A stretch of DNA of 35,338 bases from Verrucomicrobiia bacterium (GTDB lineage: Bacteria; Verrucomicrobiota; Verrucomicrobiia; Opitutales; Opitutaceae): NCBI GenBank assembly GCA_011525695.1, contig WYBX01000025.1:1-35338 (forward strand), written 5' to 3'. Shown here in pieces: positions 23,644-31,178 of the stretch. The notes below the pieces were generated by a model. It searched no databases and was not told where the DNA came from. It worked only from the letters and a program-made list of their open reading frames with translations. The position numbers and the translations under genes were made by a program. Position 1 is the first letter of the stretch; each line of letters starts with the position of its first letter.

Positions 23644-24840
23644 TTACCGCCGGTTGATGAAGAGGAATGCGCCCAGCTTGGAGGCCGTGAGCACGTCCGG
23701 CGCGCCGTCCGCATTGATGTCGGTGGCCACGACCTGCGTGCCGAGCGCGGACGCAGCGTCGATCAGGTGCGGCACAAAATGGGCGCCCCGCCCGGGCTCG
23801 CGCCGCAGCTGAAACCAGTAATTGACGGGCGTGCCCATCGGTTCGACATCCCCGGTCGGGCCGTGCGCCCAGCGCCGCTTGCCGGTGACGACATCCTGCA
23901 GCCCATCGCCGTCGATGTCCGCCAGGCAGAGTGCATGCGGCTGGGAGAAGGCCACCCCGAACTGCTGCTCCTCCTCCCGCGTCCCCATCATCCGGTGCTC
24001 CTTGAAGCCGATGCCGCCGCCGGCGGGATCCGCCCGCTCAAACCACGAGATGCCCCACCCATGCGCATCGATCGCGGTCACGACATCGTTGTCGCCGTCC
24101 CCGTCGATATCATACACGAGCATGTGGGCGCCGCCCTTGCCCTGGCTGAACTTGTAGGAGCGCAGCGTCCACGGCTGCGAGGCATCCGCGGGTTGCTCCC
24201 ACCAGCCCTCGTTGAAGACGATGTCCTTCCGGCCGTCGCCGTTCATGTCACCGATCCCCGTGCCGTGATAGTATTCGCGGTACTTGCCCTTCGGCCCGAC
24301 CGCGCGAAACCGCCAGGGCTCCGTCGGCTGCCGCCAGTCCGGCGCCCACCAGCCCCACTGGCCCTCCCAATGCGACAGGATCTCCGGCTTTCCGTCGCCA
24401 TCGATGTCCTCGAATTCCGGCGACTCGCCGTAAACCCGGTGGACGGCGAAATGCTTCGGCCAGAGCCCACCCTTCCCGCCCGGGTTCTCGTACCAGAACG
24501 CCTCGTGATGCAGCACCCGGCCGAGGACAAGGATGTCCGGCCAGCCATCGGCGTTGAAGTCGTGCACGAATGAAAACATGCTGTTGCTCGGCATCTCGGC
24601 GACCGCCTGGGGCAGCGCGGGATAGAATTCATGCCGCGACTTGAAGGTCGGCCCCTCGTACCAGTACGGCCCGGCGACGACGTCCATCCTGCCATCGCGG
24701 TTGAAGTCGCCGGCGTTGATGCCGTCGCAGAAATACTGGTCGATCAGGACGACCTTTTCGAAGCGGACGGGCTTGCCGCCGCCTGCGCAGGTGAGCGGAA
24801 GGCCGGCCAGCAGGCAGAGAAGATGGGAGCGAATTTTCAT
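23644..24840 (-). CDS. secreted FG-GAP/VCBS repeat protein
   Basis: A 398-residue exported protein with signal peptide 1-20. Seven calcium-loop repeats of the pattern DxNxDGxxD are visible: GDFNRDGRMDVV, HDFNADGWPDIL, EDIDGDGKPEIL, GDMNGDGRKDIV, YDIDGDGDNDVV, ADIDGDGLQDVV and TDINADGAPDVL. They should close into a seven-bladed propeller. Such proteins bind surfaces or glycans or act as lyase scaffolds; no catalytic motif is seen. It is followed after 10 bases by sulfatase C. The region upstream carries a 39-base element nearly identical to that before sulfatase E. Confidence 0.88.
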   Translation of the reverse strand: MKIRSHLLCLLAGLPLTCAGGGKPVRFEKVVLIDQYFCDGINAGDFNRDGRMDVVAGPYWYEGPTFKSRHEFYPALPQAVAEMPSNSMFSFVHDFNADGWPDILVLGRVLHHEAFWYENPGGKGGLWPKHFAVHRVYGESPEFEDIDGDGKPEILSHWEGQWGWWAPDWRQPTEPWRFRAVGPKGKYREYYHGTGIGDMNGDGRKDIVFNEGWWEQPADASQPWTLRSYKFSQGKGGAHMLVYDIDGDGDNDVVTAIDAHGWGISWFERADPAGGGIGFKEHRMMGTREEEQQFGVAFSQPHALCLADIDGDGLQDVVTGKRRWAHGPTGDVEPMGTPVNYWFQLRREPGRGAHFVPHLIDAASALGTQVVATDINADGAPDVLTASKLGAFLFINRR

Positions 24841-24875
24841 GGGTAGGGTCGCAGGAGAATGGGTGGGACGACTGC

Positions 24876-24914
24876 GGACAGCTGTAACAATAGACCTTGC
24901 CGGCAACTTCAAGC
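24876..24914 (-). promoter_or_regulatory. 39-bp promoter/operator upstream of the FG-GAP-sulfatase C operon
   Basis: 36 of 39 bases match 28178-28216. On the minus strand: TTGAAG, palindrome TTGCCGGCAA, TATTGT, then ACAGCTGTCC, ending 35 bases before the ATG. TTGAAG with TGTTAC (17-base spacing) or TATTGT could be the promoter. Two possible operators are present: the even TTGCCGGCAA with central CG, usual for LacI proteins, and the CAGCTG dyad. Confidence 0.55.
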
Positions 24915-25008
24915 GCCATTTGCCGCGCGCGGCTGCCCCGGATTCGAGCATTTCACCCGGCTGGCCGCACCCGCGTAAGGCGGCGCACGTGAAACCCCTG
25001 TCTAACCC

Positions 25009-25041
25009 GGATGCATCACAGTTTTTTAAAATGGTGCATCC
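25009..25041. repeat. inverted repeat with AT-rich loop downstream of sulfatase D
   Basis: GGATGCATC and GGTGCATCC pair at eight of nine positions around a 15-base AT-rich loop. It starts about 70 bases after the sulfatase D stop (25114, minus strand), so a transcription terminator is the simplest reading; a paired operator is possible. Confidence 0.45.
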
Positions 25042-25113
25042 GCTTTCCGCCAAGATTACGAATCACGAGCACGATTCCTTCGGTTGCGGCTGCCGCGGTG
25101 GGATGGATGCAGG

Positions 25114-26538
25114 CTATTTCCCCGGGCGGCTGGCAGACTTCTGCGGCAGCGGCCAGTGGGGGGTATTCGTGCGTTCCGAGGAGAAGGCCTTCTCGGCCCG
25201 CTTCACCAGATCGGGCCGGCGGCTCGCGAGGTTGTTTCTCTCGGCGGCATCCACCGAAAGATCGTAAACCTCCACGGGTTTTTCCCATCCCGGCCGGATC
25301 GCCTTGAAGTCGCCAAATCGCACCGCCTGCCAGAAACCGCCGACCGGCGTCTCCCAGTAAAGAGTATCCCGCTCTGGCAGCGTGCGACCTGCCAGCGCAG
25401 GCACCAGGGACCTGCCATCGATTCCCGGGGGAATCCGCCCTCCAGCGAGTTCGGAAAATGTCGCCAGAAGATCCCAGCCGGCCACCGGCGTGGACACGAC
25501 CGTGCCCGGCTGGATCAATGCGGGCCAGTGCGCGATCATCGGCGTGCGGATTCCCCCTTCGTAAAGCTGGTTCTTGTATCCGCGCAGTCCACCGTTGCTC
25601 CGGAAGAAATCGGCGACGCCGCCAGTGGCGTGGGCCCCGTTGTCGGAGGTGAAGACGACCAGGGTGTTCCGCGCGAGATCGAGTTCCCGCAACCGGGCGA
25701 ACAGCCGGCCGACGTCCCGATCCAGGCGCGTGATCATGGCGGCGTACGCGGCACGTGGCGTGGGTTGCGCGTAGTAGTTGCTGTGCGCCAGGAATGGCTC
25801 GTTCTCCGGAATCCGGCCCCGGTATTCGGCGAGTGAATCGGCCGGCGGGACCCATTCCAGGTGAGGCGCCGTGTAGGCAAGGTACAGGAAGAAGGGCTGG
25901 CTACGGCTGCGCTCGATGAAATCGAGCGCCTCCTCGGAAAAACGATCTCCCGCGTAGGTATTGCGCTGGTTGCCTTCATTGCCCGGGAGAGGCTCCTCCG
26001 TTTCGTTGCGCCATAGCTTCGCCGGGTAATGAGTGTGCGCGTGACGCTGGTTCAGGAAGCCGTAAAAGAAGTCGAATCCCTGGCGCCTGGGTTCACCGCT
26101 CGTTCCGGCCTCGCCGAGACCCCATTTGCCGACGAGCCCGGTGGTATAGCCTGCCTGCTTCAAGACTTCCGCCATGGTGACATCACCGGACTCGAGCGGC
26201 ACGCGATCGCCATGTGCCTGGCTGAAGTTGTCGCGGACTCGCGCATGCCCGGTATGGAGACCGGTCATGAGCACCGACCGGGTCGGCGCGCAGACCGCGG
26301 CGCCAGGGTAGAATTGGGTGAAGATCATGCCTTCCCGGGCCATCTGGTCCAGGTGGGGCGTTCGCGTAATCCGCTGCCCAAAGGCACCGATATCCCCAAA
26401 ACCGAGATCGTCGGCGAGAATCAGGATGACGTTTGGTCGTGGTTCCTGGGCCGCGACCGCGCGTCCGGGGCCCAGGCCCGCGATGACAGCCAGAATTGCG
26501 GCGGCGGCGCTGATGAAATGACTTCGCTGTTCGTGCAT
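25114..26538 (-). CDS. secreted sulfatase D (type I, Cys-type, paralogue of sulfatase A)
   Basis: A 474-residue sulfatase. Signal peptide 1-30, metal site LADDLGFGDIG at 41-51, signature C83-APTR followed by SVLMTGLHTGHARVR, KWGLGEAG, and the late TSDNGAHATGG motif. Long blocks are shared with sulfatase A, including GEPRRQGFDFFYGFLNQ, FFLYLAYTAPHLEWVPP and GWDLLATFSELAG. It follows sulfatase E by 68 bases in the same direction, repeating the B-then-A order of the other operon. The tail (PHWPLPQKSASRPGK) differs from that of A. Confidence 0.93.
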   Translation of the reverse strand: MHEQRSHFISAAAAILAVIAGLGPGRAVAAQEPRPNVILILADDLGFGDIGAFGQRITRTPHLDQMAREGMIFTQFYPGAAVCAPTRSVLMTGLHTGHARVRDNFSQAHGDRVPLESGDVTMAEVLKQAGYTTGLVGKWGLGEAGTSGEPRRQGFDFFYGFLNQRHAHTHYPAKLWRNETEEPLPGNEGNQRNTYAGDRFSEEALDFIERSRSQPFFLYLAYTAPHLEWVPPADSLAEYRGRIPENEPFLAHSNYYAQPTPRAAYAAMITRLDRDVGRLFARLRELDLARNTLVVFTSDNGAHATGGVADFFRSNGGLRGYKNQLYEGGIRTPMIAHWPALIQPGTVVSTPVAGWDLLATFSELAGGRIPPGIDGRSLVPALAGRTLPERDTLYWETPVGGFWQAVRFGDFKAIRPGWEKPVEVYDLSVDAAERNNLASRRPDLVKRAEKAFSSERTNTPHWPLPQKSASRPGK

Positions 26539-26606
26539 TCAGATGATCCTGTCTCTTTTTGATCGTCCGCAGGCGGCACATTAATCTCCGGACATCGGGT
26601 TGCTAT

Positions 26607-28118
26607 TCAGTCCTGAAATTCACCCCAGACCGCCGGCGCCTGCTTGATGACTGGCGTGCCATCGAGCAGCGGCGCCGCCATTTGGGCATACGATTCATAG
26701 CGGGCCATCATATCCCTGACGATTTCGGGATGCTCGCCGGCCAGGTTCCGGGTCTCGCCCGGATCATCGGCCAGGTTAAAAAGCTCCAGTTCCTGACGGT
26801 TGGCGTTCCCGGGAGGCAGTCCCGAGGCAGCCAGCAACTTCTCCCAGGAGAAATCGGGGCCGGGCGACTCGGCCCAATACCGCAGCTGCCCGTTGATCAC
26901 GAGCTTCCAGTCACCCCGGCGCAGCGCACCAGTGTCCGGTGCCGCGTTGATCAGAATTGCGTCATCAACGGCCGTCGGATCGCCCAGCAACGCCGGCCAG
27001 AGGTCCCGTCCGTCAAGGGCCACGCCGTCCCCCGGCCGGGCTCCGGCCAATTTCAGCAGGGTCGCATGCCAGTCCACCATGTGCAGCGGCTGGTCGACCA
27101 CGCCACCGGCAGGCAGGACCCCGGGCCAGTTCGCAAATGCAGGCACCCGGACGCCACCCTCGTAAATGCTGCCCTTCTGATCCCGAAAGGGTCCATTGCT
27201 GGCTGCGCGAAGAATCCCGCCGTTGTCACTCGAGAAGACGATGAGCGTGCGTTCCCGCAGGCCGCACCGCCCGAGCGCCTCCACGATACGGCCGATCCCG
27301 TCGTCCATCGCGGTGATCATGGCGGCATGGGCACGGCGGCGCTCGTCTTCGATTTTCGAATACTGCTCGAGATAGGATTCGGGAGCCTGCCGCGGGGTGT
27401 GCGGCGCGCCAAACGCGACATAGAGGAAAAGCGGCATGTTTCCGGGATGGCTTTCGATGATGCGGACCGCTTCGTCCGCAATCAGATCGGTCTGGTAGCC
27501 CTTCTCCCGCAACGCCCGGTCGTTGCGGTGCCAGTCGAGCCCGCCGTCACGCTCGTGGGTGAAATAGTCGCCGGCGCCCAGATAATATCCGTGCTGGTGG
27601 TCGAATCCGCGGTTGGTCGGGAGCTGCTCCCGGCTCCCGTTGCCGAGATGCCACTTGCCCGTGATGGCAGTGTAATATCCCGCTTCCCCGAGGGCCTGCG
27701 GCAGCGTGCGGACCGTCAGCGGCAGCCCATGCGGCGAGCCGGGCTTGATCACCCCGAGCTGCAGCCCAAGCCGCATGGGATACTGGCCGGACATCAGCGC
27801 GGCCCGCGTTGGCGTGCAGACGGGCTGGACATAAAACTGCTCCAGCTTCACCCCAGACGCCGCCAGCCGGTCCAGGTGCGGGGTCCGGATCTCCGAGCCG
27901 CGATAGCCGACGTCCCCAAAACCCTGATCGTCGGATAGGATGAAGACGATGTGCGGCCGGGGCGGTGATTCCTCGCTGGCGGGAAGCCAGGCGGACCCGG
28001 ACCCCAGGAAGGCCATGATGGCAAGCATGACGCGCCCATGCGATCCGGGCCGGCGGGATGCCGGCAAGGCAGCACCCGGGCTTGCGGCAGTTGCGAAATA
28101 GAAGTTCCAAGCGTTCAT
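26607..28118 (-). CDS. secreted sulfatase E (type I, Cys-type, paralogue of sulfatase B)
   Basis: A 503-residue sulfatase with metal site LSDDQGFGDVGY at 61-72 and signature C101-TPTR, then an identical SGQYPMRLGLQLGVIKPGS run to sulfatase B and the same PTNRGFDHQHGYYLGAGDY block. From about residue 55 on it parallels B throughout, but the N-terminus is unrelated, with an unusual 30-residue extension before a hydrophobic segment (MLAIMAFLGSGSAWLPA). The start at 28118 is taken from the open frame; an internal ATG at 28028 would give a shorter conventional signal peptide and cannot be excluded. First gene of the E-D pair; divergent from the beta-propeller gene across 116 bases. Confidence 0.92.
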   Translation of the reverse strand: MNAWNFYFATAASPGAALPASRRPGSHGRVMLAIMAFLGSGSAWLPASEESPPRPHIVFILSDDQGFGDVGYRGSEIRTPHLDRLAASGVKLEQFYVQPVCTPTRAALMSGQYPMRLGLQLGVIKPGSPHGLPLTVRTLPQALGEAGYYTAITGKWHLGNGSREQLPTNRGFDHQHGYYLGAGDYFTHERDGGLDWHRNDRALREKGYQTDLIADEAVRIIESHPGNMPLFLYVAFGAPHTPRQAPESYLEQYSKIEDERRRAHAAMITAMDDGIGRIVEALGRCGLRERTLIVFSSDNGGILRAASNGPFRDQKGSIYEGGVRVPAFANWPGVLPAGGVVDQPLHMVDWHATLLKLAGARPGDGVALDGRDLWPALLGDPTAVDDAILINAAPDTGALRRGDWKLVINGQLRYWAESPGPDFSWEKLLAASGLPPGNANRQELELFNLADDPGETRNLAGEHPEIVRDMMARYESYAQMAAPLLDGTPVIKQAPAVWGEFQD

Positions 28119-28177
28119 TGATGCACGGGTTCGGGGCTAAGGGCTAATCGTGAGGCCCGCATTCCAGGCTCCGACGC

Positions 28178-28216
28178 GGACAGCTGTAACAATAGGCCTT
28201 GCCTGCAAGTTCAAGC
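28178..28216 (-). promoter_or_regulatory. 39-bp promoter/operator upstream of sulfatase E, shared with divergent propeller gene
   Basis: Second copy of the element at 24876-24914 (three differences). Minus strand: TTGAAC, TTGCAGGCAA, TATTGT, ACAGCTGTCC. It lies 59 bases before the sulfatase E ATG and 18 bases before the plus-strand propeller ATG at 28235, so binding here could affect both genes. Confidence 0.5.
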
Positions 28217-28234
28217 TCATTAAACCACGCCCGC

Positions 28235-29563
28235 ATGCCTCGCCCCATTCCGCTCCTCATCGCTGCAATCGTTGCCCTCACCTCGCCGATCTTCGCACGG
28301 GGCGAGCATCGGGTCGAACAGCTCACGCATGGCCCCCGTCATCATTTTTTCGGCTATGACGGCCATCAGCGCACGATTCCCTGGAGTGGCGACGGCCGCC
28401 GGATCCTCGCGCTGGAGACCACCTTCCAGGATCGGATGCCCCGCGGCTACCAGGATGCCGCCGCCATCGTGCTGATCGACCCCGAGACCAAGGAGGTCAC
28501 CCCGGTCGCCGAGACGCGGGCGTGGAACTTCCAGCAGGGGACGATGCTGTACTGGAACCCGGACAACCCCGCCGAGGAATTCTTCTTCAACGACCGCCGG
28601 GCCGACAACAAGGTGTTTGCGGTGCTGTTCAATGTCCGGACCGGCGTCCGCCGGGAGTACACCTTTCCGGACATGTCGATCGGCAACGGCAATGTCGCGC
28701 CGGGTGGCGGGAAATTCGCGGCCTTCAACTACGGCCGCGTCCACCGCAAGGTCGTCTCGTATCCCGGTTCCTACAACTTCACGGCCGGCCAGGGACATCC
28801 CGAGAACGACGGGCTGTTCGTGGTCGATGTCACCTCGGGCAAGGCGCGGTTGATCGCCAGCTACCGCCAGATTTACGAGCAGCTGAAGGACCAGTTTCCC
28901 GAGCTTTCGCGGCCGCCGGTCGGCATCTACAACCAGCTTTTCATCAACCACACCTACTGGACCCGCGAAGGCGACCGGCTCTGGTTCGTGGCGCGCTGGT
29001 TCCGGGAGGATTCCGACACGGTCTTCTATACCGAGGGCTTCACTGTCCGCGCCGACGGCACCCAACTGCGGCACAGCCCGGTCAAGCTATCCCATCCGGA
29101 CTGGGAGGTCCCGCCCCGGATGCTCGCTGGCGGCAACGAAGTGCCGGGCACACCGCCGGGACCGGACGGCAAGCCGAGGCGATATCACGTGATTTACGAC
29201 ACCGACGCGCACGAGTACCGCGAACTGGTCGATCCGGATTTTTTCATTGATCCGGGCGAGCCCGCGTTCTCTCCCGACATGCACTGGCTCGCCTCGACCG
29301 AGAATGGAAATGACGAACGCGGCCGGGTCCGGCGGCTCGTCGTCTACAACCGGCAGACGCGGACCGGTTTCAAGCTGCCGTATTTTCCAATCGAGCTTCC
29401 GAATGCGCCCAAGGTCGACAATCCGCTGCGGATTGACATGCCGCCGCGCTGGAATCGGGACGGCACCAAGCTGCTGTTCGAGGCGCTGGCGGAGGACGGC
29501 ACCCGCCAGCTCTTCGTCGCCCACCTGGACATTTCCCCGACACGCGGCTCGACGGCGCGTTAG
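28235..29563 (+). CDS. secreted TolB-like beta-propeller protein 1
   Basis: A 442-residue exported protein; signal peptide 1-22 (MPRPIPLLIAAIVALTSPIFAR). The rest is propeller-like, with SGDGRRILALE, FSPDMHWLAST and WNRDGTKLLFEAL blade motifs of the TolB kind. It shares with the next gene THGPRHHFFGYDG at 31-43, RTIPW, FQDRMP, QQGTMLYWNP, FFFNDR, PENDG and the FINHT motif. The overall plan recalls oligogalacturonate lyases (PL22), also propellers with a His-rich metal site, but I see no decisive match. It is transcribed away from sulfatase E. The ATG at 28235 gives a clean signal peptide. Likely acts on a glycan; function inferred from context only. Confidence 0.82.
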   Translation: MPRPIPLLIAAIVALTSPIFARGEHRVEQLTHGPRHHFFGYDGHQRTIPWSGDGRRILALETTFQDRMPRGYQDAAAIVLIDPETKEVTPVAETRAWNFQQGTMLYWNPDNPAEEFFFNDRRADNKVFAVLFNVRTGVRREYTFPDMSIGNGNVAPGGGKFAAFNYGRVHRKVVSYPGSYNFTAGQGHPENDGLFVVDVTSGKARLIASYRQIYEQLKDQFPELSRPPVGIYNQLFINHTYWTREGDRLWFVARWFREDSDTVFYTEGFTVRADGTQLRHSPVKLSHPDWEVPPRMLAGGNEVPGTPPGPDGKPRRYHVIYDTDAHEYRELVDPDFFIDPGEPAFSPDMHWLASTENGNDERGRVRRLVVYNRQTRTGFKLPYFPIELPNAPKVDNPLRIDMPPRWNRDGTKLLFEALAEDGTRQLFVAHLDISPTRGSTAR

Positions 29564-29570
29564 CCGTGTC

Positions 29571-29699
29571 ACCGCGAATGGACGCCAATTTCGGAAAAAG
29601 GGATACTTCTTGATAAGCCACGGCCACTCTTCCGTTCGACGTTTCCCTGATCCCGATACGCTCGTTCTTCATTCGCGAGTATTGGCGCTCATTCGCGGT
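29571..29699. repeat. inverted-repeat element with CGCGAATG motifs
   Basis: ACCGCGAATGGACGCCAAT (29571-29589) and ATTGGCGCTCATTCGCGGT (29681-29699) pair at 17 of 19 positions across a 91-base interior. A third ATTCGCGA lies just inside the right arm. It fills most of the 194-base gap between the two propeller genes and no coding frame crosses it convincingly. Confidence 0.7.
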
Positions 29700-29757
29700 T
29701 AAACCGGGTTTGTGTCCGCCTTGGTTCAGCTCCTCGTTCAGTTTTTCCCTCCATCAC

Positions 29758-31068
29758 ATGAATATCCTGCCTCCCCGCTCCACCAGCCGCCGTTTCATCC
29801 GCGGTTTACTTCCCGCCTGCCTCGCCGGCGCAGCCCTGACCGCGCTGGTCGCAGGTGAACCGGCGCCAACCCCGGGAGTCACTGTCACCCAGCTCACGAC
29901 CGGGCCCTCCAACCATTTTTTCGGCTACATTGGACAGGCCCGCACGATTCCGTGGAATGCCAACGGCCGTTACCTCCTGGCCCTGGAGACGAAGTTCCAG
30001 GATCGGCTGCCGGGCAAGGGTGACGCCGCGAACGTCTGCCTGATCGATACGCAGGACAATTATCGGATCCGGGTCGTGGACAGGTCGCAGGGCTGGAATC
30101 CGCAGCAGGGAACGATGTTCTACTGGAACCCGGAGCATCCCGAGACACAGTTCTTCTTCAACGATCGCGATCCCAAGACCGGCAAGGTGTTCACGGTCCT
30201 CTTCGATCTCACCAAGGGCCCGAATGGCGGCCGGATCCGGGAATACCGGTTCGAGGACACGCCGGTCGGAAACGGCGGCGTGGCGCAGAATGGCGGCTAC
30301 TTCACCGCCATCAATTACGCGCGGATGGCGCGGTTGCGGGCGGTCACCGGCTACAAGGATGCCTGGGACTGGACCAAGGGCGTGGCCGCTCCGGAAAACG
30401 ACGGAATCTTCCGCGTGGACATCGAAACCGGGGAAAAGAAGCTCATCGTCTCGTTCGCCCAGCTGAAGGAAAAGCTGCGCGGGGTGGATCCGCGAATCGA
30501 GACCCGTCATATGTTCATCAATCACACGTTGAACAACCGGAACAACGATCGGATCTACTTCTATTGCCGGGCGGACTTTGCCGAGCCGGACGGGCAACGG
30601 CTGAATGTCCCGTTCACGGTCCGGCCGGACGGCAGCGAACTCACCCGCCACGAGATCTTCATTGGCGGTCATCCGGAATGGGAATGGGGCAGCCGGATCA
30701 TCGGTTCCGCGAATGACCAGCAGGTGGTCTACGACACCGCGAGCCGACGGATAGCGGAGGTGCTCGGAGGCGCTGATGTGTTCCCGAAGCCGGGCGGCGA
30801 CATCTCGCTGTCGCCGGACGGAACCTGGTTTGTCAACGGCTACAAGGGTGACGACGAGTTCATCCGCTATGTCTTTCTCAATCGCCGGACCGGACGAATC
30901 CTGCACTCGCCGAAGACCCGGCTCGGCGAGTGGCGATCGGGCGATCTCCGGCTCGATCCGGCTCCCTGCTGGAACCGGACTGGGGATGCGATCGTGGTCC
31001 CAGGGCTGGCGGAGGACGGCTCGCGCCAGATGTTCCTGATCGATATCAGCCAGGCGATCCGGCGCTGA
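29758..31068 (+). CDS. secreted TolB-like beta-propeller protein 2 (paralogue of 1)
   Basis: A 436-residue protein, about the same length as propeller 1 and clearly its paralogue. The N-terminus has a twin-arginine-like motif (SRRFIRGLLPACLAGAA, residues 10-26), suggesting Tat export of a folded, perhaps metal-loaded protein; propeller 1 has an ordinary signal instead. Conserved with propeller 1: NHFFGY at 52-57, RTIPW, ALETKFQDRLP, QQGTMFYWNP, FFFNDRD, AVNY-like INYAR, APENDGIF, and FINHT. The His in HFFGY and in FINH are candidates for a metal site. The ATG at 29758 is preferred over an in-frame one at 29710. Function unknown. Confidence 0.82.
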   Translation: MNILPPRSTSRRFIRGLLPACLAGAALTALVAGEPAPTPGVTVTQLTTGPSNHFFGYIGQARTIPWNANGRYLLALETKFQDRLPGKGDAANVCLIDTQDNYRIRVVDRSQGWNPQQGTMFYWNPEHPETQFFFNDRDPKTGKVFTVLFDLTKGPNGGRIREYRFEDTPVGNGGVAQNGGYFTAINYARMARLRAVTGYKDAWDWTKGVAAPENDGIFRVDIETGEKKLIVSFAQLKEKLRGVDPRIETRHMFINHTLNNRNNDRIYFYCRADFAEPDGQRLNVPFTVRPDGSELTRHEIFIGGHPEWEWGSRIIGSANDQQVVYDTASRRIAEVLGGADVFPKPGGDISLSPDGTWFVNGYKGDDEFIRYVFLNRRTGRILHSPKTRLGEWRSGDLRLDPAPCWNRTGDAIVVPGLAEDGSRQMFLIDISQAIRR

Positions 31069-31178
31069 GCCGGCTGCGGCCTTCAGGCTCGATCTCCCGT
31101 CGGGCCGGGGGGGGAAGGTTGCCCGGACGGATCCTTGCCAGCGGTTCGCGGCCATCCCAAGGTCAGCGCGAATTCGCC

